This document shows, piece after piece, positions 46,645 to 57,287 of a stretch of DNA of 64,000 nucleotides. Numbering within the stretch: position 1 is the first letter of the stretch; each line of letters opens with the position of its first letter. Source of the stretch: Narthecium ossifragum (lineage: Eukaryota; Streptophyta; Magnoliopsida; Dioscoreales; Nartheciaceae); the NCBI GenBank assembly GCA_963920575.1, contig OY986965.1, forward strand, positions 8,945,134 through 9,009,133. The letters run 5' to 3'. The notes beneath the pieces are model-generated. The model was not told the DNA's origin, did no database searches, and worked only from the letters and a program-made list of their open reading frames with translations. A program made the position numbers and the translations under genes.

Positions 46645-46716
46645 GTTCAAATTGTTAGGTATTATATACTGTTCAAATTGTTAGGTATTATATACTGTTC
46701 AAATTGTTAGGTATCA
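46645..46716 (+). repeat. 26-bp tandem repeat inside the MULE
   Basis: A 26-bp unit beginning GTTCAAATTGTTAGGTATTA occurs twice exactly (46645-46670 and 46671-46696) and once partially. It lies in the AT-rich leader upstream of the transposase remnant. Confidence 0.9.
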
Positions 46717-46816
46717 TGTTTAGATCATGTTGCGCCCACATTGGTGTGTGCACTGTGATACACCTAGTTTAGCTTATGTTTAACTCACATTGGTGTATGT
46801 TGTCATCATATTCAGA

Positions 46817-49122
46817 ATGAATGACGTCAGATTCTCAATTGCAATTCATCATGGTGAATACTTCCAACATTCTCCAGTATTTCAATATATATGCAATAAT
46901 GTGAAAGAGGTTGACAACATCTCTCAATACACATTTGGCTATTTTGAATTCAAGACCCTTTATGAGCAGTTGGGTTATGAAAAACATGGGAAGCTATGGT
47001 ATCTTGTACCATGGAATGATTTCAGTAAGGAAGCATTGAGGGAGATGAAATCAAATGCAGAGGTATGGGGCATGATGTTGCTAGGGTCAACTGGAAAAAA
47101 AAATACATGTGTACTCTGAGGGGAATGTCATCAAGCCAGAAGATAATGTGGATATAATGGAGCATGCTGTTGATGAAGATAACTTTGTCGATAAAGATCA
47201 TGCAAACAGAATAGAGGTAGCTGTTGTTGATGAAGATAACTATGTTGATGAAGTTCATGCAAGCAAAATAGAGGTAGCTGATATTGATGAAGATAACTTT
47301 GTTGATAAAGTTCATGCAAGCAGAATAGAGGTAGCTGATGTTGATGAAGATAACTTTGTTGATGAAGTTTATGCAAGCAGAATAGAGGTAGTTGTTGTTG
47401 CTGAAGATGACTTAGGAACTGAAGATGCTTATGTTATAAGGAGAAGGATTAGGGGTAAGGCAGCTGATATTGATGTCCCAGAGTTTGGAGGTTATTAAGG
47501 GATGTATGGGGACAATGAAGAGTCTGATAATAGTGAGTATGAGCCATCAATGGGCTCTAGCTGTGATGAAGAAGATGACTATACATATGAGGCCTTTACT
47601 AAAACTATTGAGGGCCTAATCCCAGCTATTGAGGCTATCATGCCAGGTGTGGAACATAGGTTTTGTGCTAGACATATTTTTCAGAACTTTAGAAGGAGGC
47701 ATAAGGGAGAGAAGCTGAGGAAGCTACTTTGGAATGCTTCATTTGCAAAAACAGTGCAGGCTTTTGGGAGAGCCGCGCATGAGCTGAGGGAAATAGATGA
47801 GGAGGCATTCATCTACCTAAGCAATATTGAGCCCAAATATTGGTCCAAACATGCCTTCAGGGTTTTTCTAAGTGTGACATTGTGACCAACAATCACACAG
47901 AGGCATTCAACAAGTTCTTAATGAGTGCTAGAGAAAAACCAATAATATCAATGTTTGAGGATATAAGGTTGCTGCTCATTGAAAGAATGAAAGAAATGAG
48001 GGAGTTGGTATTCAAGGTTGAAGGCCAAGTTGGACAACAGGTCCAGAAGCTGAAGCTGGGTCCATTATCAAGAATGACAAGGGATTACATAGTCACTTGG
48101 ACTGGGGATTTGGAGTTTGAGGTCACTTCCCCATATAGTCAGTTCACTATCAATTTGGCAACACATACATGTAGTTGCAGGCTATGGGAGTTGAGTGGCC
48201 TATCTTGCCAGCATGCAATTGCATGCATCATTGACAGAGGCCATAACATTGAAGATTATGTGAATGATTGGTACAAGAAACAGAGGTTCCAGCAGTGCTA
48301 TATTGCCTATATTCACCCAGTCAATGGTCCACTCCTATGGCCCAAGGCATTTGAAGAACCAATACTGCCACCTCCATACAAGAGGCGGCCTGGGAGGCCA
48401 AGGAAGCAAAGTATCAGGCTACCTGAGGAGGAGAGACACCCCTCAAAGCTGAGGAGAAGAAACACCTCAGTGAGATGCAAACAGTGCTGGGAATTGGGCC
48501 ATAACAAAAGAACTTACAAAAAGCCTCCATGCCCAAGACCAGCTGATGATGCAGGTACAAGAGTGTAGCTTCAGAGGGCATCTATGAAGGTGCAATTGAG
48601 GGTGTGGGTGCTAGTGAGGGTGGAGAAAGAAGGGGTAGAGGAGGTAACAGGGGGGTACCAGTGGAGGTAACAGGAGGGGTGCTAGAGGGGGTGCCAGTGG
48701 GAATGGGGGTGCAGGAGGGCTGTCATTGCACATACTGTAAGAGGGCCAAGGCCAACCAAAACCGAACTAAATAGAGGGGGGAGGGCTAGTTGGAATCCAC
48801 CAAGAATGGTTGGTTCCAACACTCACACTGTAAGTAGCTTTCCACTATATGTAATGCACATTCGAGTTTTTCATTTAACTGATAATGATAAGCTGGCTTT
48901 TGATGCATGCTGTGTTTGTAGGTTATTTCTGAGCCTCAACCAAGCCAGCTCTTTGGCTCTCAATCAAGTCAGGGAGGGAGCAACCAACAATCAAGAAACC
49001 AACTGCCTAGGCCAGTTTCCCATCAAGTGATGTCAAATATGGCTGGGAAGGTTATATGGATAATGAGGAAGCCAAGCTACCAACAAGATCAACAGGGGAA
49101 CAATGGTGGTGGTCAAATATGA
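46817..49122 (+). pseudogene. MULE transposase remnant (PB1-like, SWIM finger, zinc knuckle)
   Basis: The start at 46817 gives a PB1-like N-terminal domain (FSIAIHHGEYF, YFEFKTLYEQLGY). After a frameshift near 47105 comes an acidic repeat region (47150-47410) ending in a stop at 47496. The next block (GVEHRFCARHIFQNFRRRHK, WSKHAF) is the end of the MULE catalytic domain. The preceding roughly 300 residues with the DDE core are missing. Another one-base shift near 47870 leads to NNHTEAFNKFLMSAREKPI. A SWIM zinc finger follows (CSCRLWELSGLSCQHA), then an AT-hook-like KRRPGRPRKQ and a CCHC knuckle with its third cysteine position lost (RTY). An RGG-rich tail splices at 48829/48922 to an exon ending at 49122. 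It cannot make active transposase. Confidence 0.88.
47150..47410 (+). repeat. Four 60-bp in-frame repeats in the MULE ORF
   Basis: Each unit encodes about 20 residues of the form VDEDNFVDEVHASRIEVAD. The copies differ by a few bases but keep the reading frame, so expansion happened while the frame mattered or very recently. The segment is strongly acidic. Confidence 0.9.
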
Positions 49123-49661
49123 GGAACTTCGATTTTGGATCATATAATTTATGCAACAAACAATTGACTATGTTTTTTGACAGCTTTTGCTGTGTTTTGG
49201 ACTACTGTGTTTGTTTTGGAACAATTTTGGACTGATACAATTGAGCTTATATAAGCTTTGTGATAATGTGTTTGAAAGCTTTATTAGAGCTTTATGAATA
49301 TATGTTCTCAGTTAATGTAATATTCTTAGAGATACAAAGTTGACACAATTGATAGTGATACAAACTTACAATTAATGGCAAGGGATTACAATCTCAGTGA
49401 TACAAAGTTGATACAATTGATGCAATTCATCCCATTGATGCCATTGATACAAAATTGACATACAATTGATACAAAGATACAAAGTTGTAACCGTTCCAGA
49501 TTATAAACTGCAGGTTGTAACAGTTGCATTCATCAGTGTATTTAACCGCTACAATTGATACAAAATTGCAGCTTGTAAACTGCTACAATTGAAGCTAAAT
49601 TGTGATATTTTGTAACATACATACACACTTAGAATCCAAACCAAATTGCTGATACTGATCA

Positions 49662-50167
49662 TTACATGCGAAGACAACAATAGAATACAATAATTCCAAT
49701 TATCCATGACATCAACAAGGTAAACATATAGGTCTTGGCTTTGTCCTTTAATTGTTGGGTTTTTAGCTGTAGCGTAGCCATCATCCCATCTTTCTCATCA
49801 ATCATCTTCTTCAGTGCTTCTATTTCAGACTCCAGTAATTCATCATACCACTCCCAATAGTTACAACCACCATTGTCCTGTAAGAAGAAAAAAACAGAGC
49901 AATCCATGATTTCATAAAACAAATAAAGAAAAATTTGCTAAAATAGAATGGGGATTTTATTAACCCTACCCGATGGATTGCACAGCATAAGAACCTTCTA
50001 CCGGGGTTCCTTTTGGTCTGCGAAGTCCTTAACCTCACCCTTGACCCACATTCACAGTAGTCGTCGTCTCCCCTAGTGTTCGAGCTAGATCCAACACTGA
50101 GCCGCAGGCTAATGCTTGATTGTGACCTCCTGGATATCATCAGTCTCCAGCTAATGCTCGTGGACAT
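49662..50167 (-). CDS. GRF-type zinc finger protein with C-terminal membrane helix (MULE-encoded)
   Basis: Two minus-strand exons, 50167-49970 and 49877-49662, join in frame to 137 residues with GT-AG ends. The GRF finger is complete across the junction: CECGSRVRLRTSQTKRNPGR, FLCCA, then CNYWEWYDELL, with the cysteines and the GRRF core in place. A short coiled-coil-like segment follows (ESEIEALKKMIDEKDGMMAT), then a hydrophobic helix (MFTLLMSWIIGIIVFYCCL). Small GRF proteins of this layout are often found inside plant MULEs. The GRF finger binds nucleic acid in other proteins, but the role here is unknown. The ORF is open although the neighbouring transposase is dead. The start is the first ATG after an in-frame TTG. 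Confidence 0.75.
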
Positions 50168-50592
50168 CTTCAAAACCCAAAGGACCCAACCCTAAGAAAT
50201 AGATCAAACTCTATCGAGGGCAACAATCCACAATAGAGGTCGTAATCTGTACCTGGATAATGGCCTTCTTGATTGGCAGTGAGAATCCGACGAGAGATCG
50301 TTGGATTTGGTGATGGCCAACAACTCTGATAGTTCAAACTCTAAACCCCCAAATGTGATAGTTAAGCAGAGAAGGGAATGGGATAAAAAATGCTTTCATG
50401 ATGCGGCCGCTCACGTGATATCACGTGAGCGATTTGCCATCAAGTCTGAAAAACGATGTCTAATAATAGATATTAAATGTATTATTTTCAATAAATATAG
50501 ATACTAAAAATATAATTATAAAACTAGAGATGGTAAAATGATATATTTAAAATTTGACAGATATCAAAAACATAATTAAACCGAATCTCATA

Positions 50593-50891
50593 ATTACCAA
50601 GCACACACGACGTTCCCACGCACGTCGATCATCACCAAACACCAGAGTAAACCACCTTCCTTCTCGTACATACAAAACGAACCATAGGTACCCACTATCA
50701 CCAACCCACTATCACGATTTAATATCATCATCATGACAGACTCACTACGCTTCTAAAAGGTCAAAAGCAAGAGCACATAAAGTTAAAAGAACAATGGGAG
50801 CACTATAATACCACCACCTTATTCTCTCATCACTCTCGCCGGTTAAACTAATGGCCGACACGGCGGAGATGGTCGGACGTCGGCGATCTAA
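50593..50891. other. Spacer between MULE and peroxidase 3' end
   Basis: The region should contain the peroxidase 3' untranslated region. I see nothing else in it. Confidence 0.6.
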
Positions 50892-52229
<1,338 letters not shown>

Positions 52230-52316
52230 CTCCAATCTCACTCCTCTTTACTGCTAGCTACCTTCTTCGGTAGAGGGCGGTGAACTGCGTGTGTTTCCAA
52301 TGCTATCTCATTGGTT

Positions 52317-52330
52317 CCTTTAAATAAAGC
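52317..52330 (-). promoter_or_regulatory. TATA-like element of the peroxidase
   Basis: Minus-strand GCTTTATTTAAAGG lies about 90-100 bp upstream of the peroxidase ATG. Assignment is by position and AT content only. Confidence 0.4.
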
Positions 52331-52988
52331 AAAAGAGGGACTGGTGTAGTAAACAAGGAACACTTTTAGGAAGGTGACAATAAGATACACTATATAAGAA
52401 TGTGTGGTCAGTAAAAATAGTCCCGACAAAAAGAAATTTTTTTGCGTTTCCGTACCCCTCACTCGAAGATGCTTTTTTTTTTTTTCATTTCCATCTCTTC
52501 TTTCTTTTTTTTTCCGGGTTGATACCCCTCGACCAATTAAAACGGGTTGATACCCCTCGACCAATAAAATGACGGGGGAAATTGTCATTTAGAGGGTGTT
52601 TGGTTGCAAAGAGGACTGGTGGAATGGAAAATGAAGAGAAAACCTGGAGAAATCGAAAGCTGGTAGAACGAAAAGTTCTGGGTTTTAAGTCTGTCTGGTT
52701 GTTGTGAAATGAGGGTGGGAAAGCAGGATGAGAATTGTTTCCATCTGTTTGGTTGAAGTGAAAATGATGGTGGAAAGTGGGTGGGATTCAATTAATTCTG
52801 TTTGGTTGCAGTGAAAAGGATGGTGGAATTTTTTTATGAAAAGTGATGACTTAAGTAGCAACATCAATGTTTTTTTGAAATGACGAAATCGTCCATCTTA
52901 ACAACTATAAAACGACTAGTTTTAAGGGCATTTTGGTCATTTTCACATGAGCTCCAAACCTTTATAAATTTGCTCCTTTCATTACTTC

Positions 52989-53387
52989 ATGTGTCTGCAT
53001 CAACCCTTCCCCTCTCCTCTCATATCTTTTTTATATTTTTTGCATATGGTAAGACAGCTAGATCAAGAGGCACTCATTGCCTTGGAAGAGGAAGAAGAAG
53101 ATTGTCGTCTTGCCCTAGAAGAAGAGGCCATCCGACATTGTCTCCTCCTCCACCAACTTGCTAATACGAACCGGATACTACGTCGATACCGTCGACCAGA
53201 ATCCTTAGTGATGCAGCCACCATCGGGTTTTGAATTTGATGAACACATTTTAGCCCCGACTGTGGAGACGATCTCCGATGCCGACTCTTCCTTATTCGCG
53301 AGATACGAGCTTATCGAGAAGAAACCATCCGACCTCGTCGTCTTTTTTTTATTCCGTAGATTAATTTTTACTTATGATGGTTTTTAA
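52989..53387 (+). CDS. Small ORF of unknown function inside the PIF-type element
   Basis: The ORF gives up to 132 residues. From the second ATG at 53046 it begins MVRQLDQEALIALEEEEEDC, a strongly charged, probably helical segment rich in Glu, Arg and Leu. I do not recognise it. It could be a non-autonomous relic of the second (Myb-like) ORF of Harbinger elements or a captured gene piece. Expression is not supported by anything visible. Confidence 0.3.
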   Translation: MCLHQPFPSPLISFLYFLHMVRQLDQEALIALEEEEEDCRLALEEEAIRHCLLLHQLANTNRILRRYRRPESLVMQPPSGFEFDEHILAPTVETISDADSSLFARYELIEKKPSDLVVFFLFRRLIFTYDGF

Positions 53388-53578
53388 TGTTTAAGATGCT
53401 TTTTGATTGATAGATTGAACTTGGAAGATTTTGGTTGTTGGCAAATTGAGACTCCAAGTGTTTTGTTTTAAATTTTTAAACTGAGTTATTTTTTTACAAA
53501 AGAAATTGAACGACATTTCCTTTATTTTTATAAGTTGTGGACCCCGTACAAATTTAAAACATGCAGTTTAAATTTCAG

Positions 53579-53661
53579 GAGAGCGTCGGCCTGGGGAGAG
53601 GAGAGTATCGGGCAAATGGGCTGGGGAGAGGAGGCATTGGGCAACCCAATATGTTGGATGG
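53579..53661 (+). repeat. 85-bp direct repeat, copy 1
   Basis: Starting GGAGAGCGTCGG, this block recurs at 54504-54588 with about five differences, including GGGCAACCCAATATGTTG. The two copies enclose a nested MITE and about 600 bp of G-rich sequence. Confidence 0.9.
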
Positions 53662-53665
53662 TTCA

Positions 53666-53888
53666 GGGCCTGTTTGGCAGGAGATTGAATGCGGAATCCA
53701 TTGGATTCGCGGGATGGAATCCGCGTCGAATCCACGGCGCGGATGGAATTCGCGGCTTGGCGGATTTCGCGGATTCCGTTTTTCCGGAATCCGCGTATGC
53801 AGCCAAACAATGAAACATACCCTCGTTGGAATGCGCCATTCCTCTAATCCAATGGATTCACTGGATACCGAGCCATCCAAACGGGGCC
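53666..53888. mobile_element. Nested MITE, 223 bp, TSD TCA
   Basis: Ends GGGCCTGTTTGG and CCAAACGGGGCC are imperfect inverted repeats flanked by TCA (53663-53665 and 53889-53891). Inside, GGAATCCGCG and ATTCGCGGAT motifs form further inverted repeats. It has no coding capacity. Confidence 0.75.
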
Positions 53889-54503
53889 TCAGTGAACTGG
53901 CCTGAACCAGGATTGAGTTAGATAAATCGGGTTGACGGAATTGGGCTTGGTTGATTGGGCTATGATTAGGTCAACTGAGTTAAAGGCTAAGTAGGTTGGT
54001 TAAGGCCAATCCGACGGTTGGGAACGGCGAGGGTGGATCGACAGCGATAGGGACTCGTCGGCGGTTGAAAGCTTGGCCGGAAAGGTCATCAGACAGAGGG
54101 AAGATGATCTGTCGGCTCGGATTGGGCGGTTGTGCGGTGGAGCGGCGGGATCTGGAAGTCGACGGCGGTGGGTTTAGAGGGGATCGGCGTCAGAGACGAT
54201 GGCGAGGGTTCTACATGGGCTTAGGACGTCGAAGAAGACCGGAGGGAGGGCTAAGGCAGTGTGGCGAGGGTTTTAGAAGGGTTTAGGGACGAGATCAGGT
54301 TGAGAGAGGGCGGCGGTTGTGAGGTTGGGTGGCCGAGGGTTCACCGGAGACGATGGAGGATGGTGGGAAGGAGTTGGGCGGGGTTGTGGGGCTAGGAGGG
54401 AGTTGGACGTGGCTTTGGATGGTAGTGGGGCGGGGGGAGAGAGTTGGAAGTAGGTGGTTGGCCATGAGGAGATGGGTTGTCGGGGAAGGAAGAAGACGGG
54501 AGA

Positions 54504-54588
54504 GGAGAGCGTCGGGCTAGGGAGTGGAGAGTATCGGGCAAATGGGCTGGGGAGAGGAGGCATCGGGCAACCCAATATGTTGGGTGGA
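54504..54588 (+). repeat. 85-bp direct repeat, copy 2
   Basis: Second copy of the block at 53579-53661. It continues directly into the right subterminal part of the PIF-type element, whereas copy 1 is followed by the nested MITE. Confidence 0.9.
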
Positions 54589-54776
54589 AAGGAAACCCTC
54601 ACTTAAGTTTCCATTCCACCGAGTTTTGTTGTTTCCACCAATATTTTGGGTGGAAACATTTGGATGAAAAGTGATGTTTTGGGTGGAATGGTGGAAATGT
54701 TTCCACCGTTTTCCACCCCAACCAAACATAAGAAAACTGGGTGGCAGCATTTCCACTGCAACCAAACATCCCCTTA

Positions 54777-55315
54777 GTCTGTTTGGAGAAGTTGTTTGCT
54801 ATTTAGTCTGCTTAAAAAATTTTAAGGCATTTAGTCTCTTTTGTGGACAACTGTATTTTTTTTTATCTCTAAAATACCCTTTATGTATTTTTTTAAATGG
54901 GAGATGGATGGATAGTTTTTGAATTAGTTGGTTGGCATTAATTGGAGTGGTTGGAAATACATACATCAATTCCCAATACAGAAAAGGCATGCATCCAGCC
55001 ACTTATGGTTGGATGCATGTATTAATGCGGACATTAAAAGTAAAAAAGAAAATACTGAAAAATAGAGGAAAAATACCAAAAAATAGGAAAATTGTCGGAA
55101 AAAATGAGAAAAATGGATAGAAAAGTATAAAAAAAAATTCCGAAAAATATAAAAAAATTTGGAATTTATTTTGGAAGCAGCCATTAACGGTAAAAAAAAA
55201 TTACTGAAAAGTAGAAAAAATTAACGAAAAATAGAAAATATGTAGAAAAATAGGAAAAATGGTAGAAAAGTAGGAAAAATTACTGGAATATAGAAAAATT
55301 TTGCGGAATTTTTTT
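54777..55315. repeat. A-rich spacer with a diverged 150-bp duplication
   Basis: From about 55030 the sequence is runs of A separated by GAAAAATAG-type motifs. A block starting near 55034 (ATTAAAAGTAAAAAAGAAAA) resembles one starting near 55181, so a 150-bp unit appears duplicated. No gene is present. Confidence 0.6.
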
Positions 55316-56070
55316 GAAAGTAATTACTAAATATTGGAAAGTGATTACCAAATATTGGAAAGTGACTACAAAATAACGGAAGTAACCACCAAATATTAGG
55401 GAAGTAACTACAAATATTGGAAAGTAATTACCAAATATTCGAAAGTGATTACAAATATTGGAAAGTAACTACAAAATATTAGAAAATTATTACAAATATT
55501 ATGAAGTAACTATCAAATATTGGAAAGTAACTACCAATATTGGTAAGTAACTACTAAATATTGGGAAGTAACTACCAAATATTGGAAAGTGATTACAAAT
55601 ATTAGCTAGAAAGTAACTACAAAAAATTGAAAAGTGTTTACAAATATTGGGAAGTAATTACAAGATAATGAAGTAACTACCAAATATTGAAAAGTAATTA
55701 CCAAATATTGAAAGTGATTACCAAAAATTGAAAAGTAACTACTAAATATTGAAAAGTAATTACCAAATATTAGAAAGTAACTACAAAATAATGGAAGTAA
55801 CTACCAAATATTGGGAAAATAACTACAAATATTGGAAAGCAATTACCAAATACTGGAAAGTGACTACAAATATTGCGAAGTAACTACAAAATATTGGAAA
55901 ATTATTACAAATATTGGGAAGTAACTACCAATATTAGTAAGTAACTACTATATATTGGGAAGTAACTACAAATATTGGAAAGTAACTATCAAATATTTGA
56001 AAAGTAAGTATTAGGGATTGGGAAGTAACTATCAGAAATGAAAAGTAACTACAAGGGAGGGTAAAGTAAC
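55316..56070. repeat. AT-rich minisatellite, about 20-22 bp unit
   Basis: Variants of GGAAAGTAACTACCAAATATT repeat without a break for about 750 bp, roughly 35 copies. The main variation is in GTAACTAC, GTGATTAC or GTAATTAC and in the presence of a few extra bases. It runs directly into the GATCGATC region of the old LTR copy, so it may be part of that element. Confidence 0.9.
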
Positions 56071-57287
56071 AAGATCGATCTTTGTGCCTTGGGAAGCATG
56101 GGATCCCCCTTATCGCAAGGAGAATCGATCTTCCTGGGAGGAAGGATCGATCTTCCTTAGCGCAACAAGAGGGTGCCCTCTGTCGCAAGGATGATCGATT
56201 TTCATGGGAGGAAGGATCGATCTTCTTTGGCTCGACAGGAAGGGAAGGCTCTCTGTTACTTGGAAGGGAAAGATCGATCCTTTGACGACAGAGAGGGATT
56301 TTCTTGGTTTTGCCCGCGGGGCTTTGTATGTACAGATTTCTTACAACTTTATACCTTATACATACTCTTAAGCATGCTAGCCCCATATTAGGGGTAGTGG
56401 TGAACCAGGAGAGTGATGACTCCCGGGATGTTTAGAATAAGCGGGCGGGTGGCCCTATCACTTTCCATAGCCTTGCATGCCGGCGTGCGCCGAGGGCTTT
56501 TACCTGCGTGGTTTGTCTTTGTTGTTTGCGGGGCTGCTTCCCTATGCAGGTTGTTGGTGAACTGGCTGACAGTTGGTGGTGTATCACTGTAGCAGTTCCA
56601 GACCTTAAATATCTGTTCACCACCCCAGACCGGTAGTGTGTCGAGCTCAGACCGTGTTATGCTATCATCACATACTGCTGGATGCTTTAACTGTTCTCTA
56701 TGCGTATGTTCATCGCATGCATCTCTGTTGTGCATTAGTTGTTTCCTGCTTACTGAGTGCGACCCATCAAGTGACCAGTTCTTCTGGAAGACCATGATCG
56801 TGGGCCTCAGGGACACACGGTGGGGTTATGGGGTCTCTGTATACATTCAGGTCTTACTCGAGGGCGACACTATTGCGTTTCCCTCTTCCTTCTGTGTGTC
56901 GTAATGTAGTTTCCCTGCTGAGCTTAATTGCTCACTCTTACCCGGACTGTGTTTTGCAGGTGCAGGTGCTAGCTCCACTTCGGTGGCCCCCACCGGACAG
57001 TTGGTCGGCGGTGTGGCGACGTCAGGTGGAGTTTGAGAGGTAGCGATCATTTACTTGCTTTAAACCCCTTTGTTAGTTAGTCTCTTACGGGAGTGTTATA
57101 TGTTGTATTTGAATCTTCCCATCTCCTAGGATATGTATATTAAACTTTTTTGGATTTGTAATCTTGGGTTCGAGGTTTGCTTTAAATTATTGTTGTTTAA
57201 ATTGAGGGTGTTTCTGGTGAACTGTTTAAGGAGACCAATAAGTTAGAGGGAACCCTCATCAATTTTTTCACGTTTCGTTAGGTTCCA
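56071..57287 (+). mobile_element. Second copy of the old LTR, truncated and interrupted
   Basis: It matches 1-313, 2684-3154 and 5604-6230, including GATCGATC pairs, GGGGCTTTGTATGTACAG and GCCGGCGTGCG. A deletion of several hundred bases removes the part after TGCATTAGTTG (near 56745). It is cut at 57287 by the insertion of the 5' LTR of a gypsy element, just before where GGTTCGCGTCG would follow. Confidence 0.8.

Larger units (their letters stand above)
43814..50583 (+). mobile_element. MULE with TIRs and 9-bp target duplication AATCTCATA
   Basis: Perfect 9-bp repeats AATCTCATA flank the element (43805-43813 and 50584-50592). Its ends are inverted repeats of about 85-90 bp (43816-43903 and 50493-50581) sharing TTTTGATA, CTCTAGTTTTATAATTA and TTTTTAGTA. 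Most mismatches are C on the left against T on the right, the expected decay of methylated cytosine. Inside are a broken MULE transposase (46817-49122, +) and a GRF zinc-finger ORF (49662-50167, -). A solo LTR (44002-46120) has inserted near the left end. Without it the MULE is about 4.6 kb. Confidence 0.9.
52592..54773. mobile_element. PIF/Harbinger-type element upstream of peroxidase, TSD TTA
   Basis: The left end GAGGGTGTTTGGTTGCA pairs with a right end whose complement begins GGGGATGTTTGGTTGCAGT. TTA flanks both sides (52589-52591 and 54774-54776). Subterminal sequence on both sides repeats TGTTTGGTTG with GTGGAA and TTTCCAC. The element is 2182 bp. It contains a small ORF, a nested MITE and an 85-bp direct repeat pair, but no transposase. 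Confidence 0.8.

Noticed and set aside
56082..56391. ORFs in the second old LTR copy
   Set aside because: They are built from the repeated GATCGATC blocks and lie inside an LTR.
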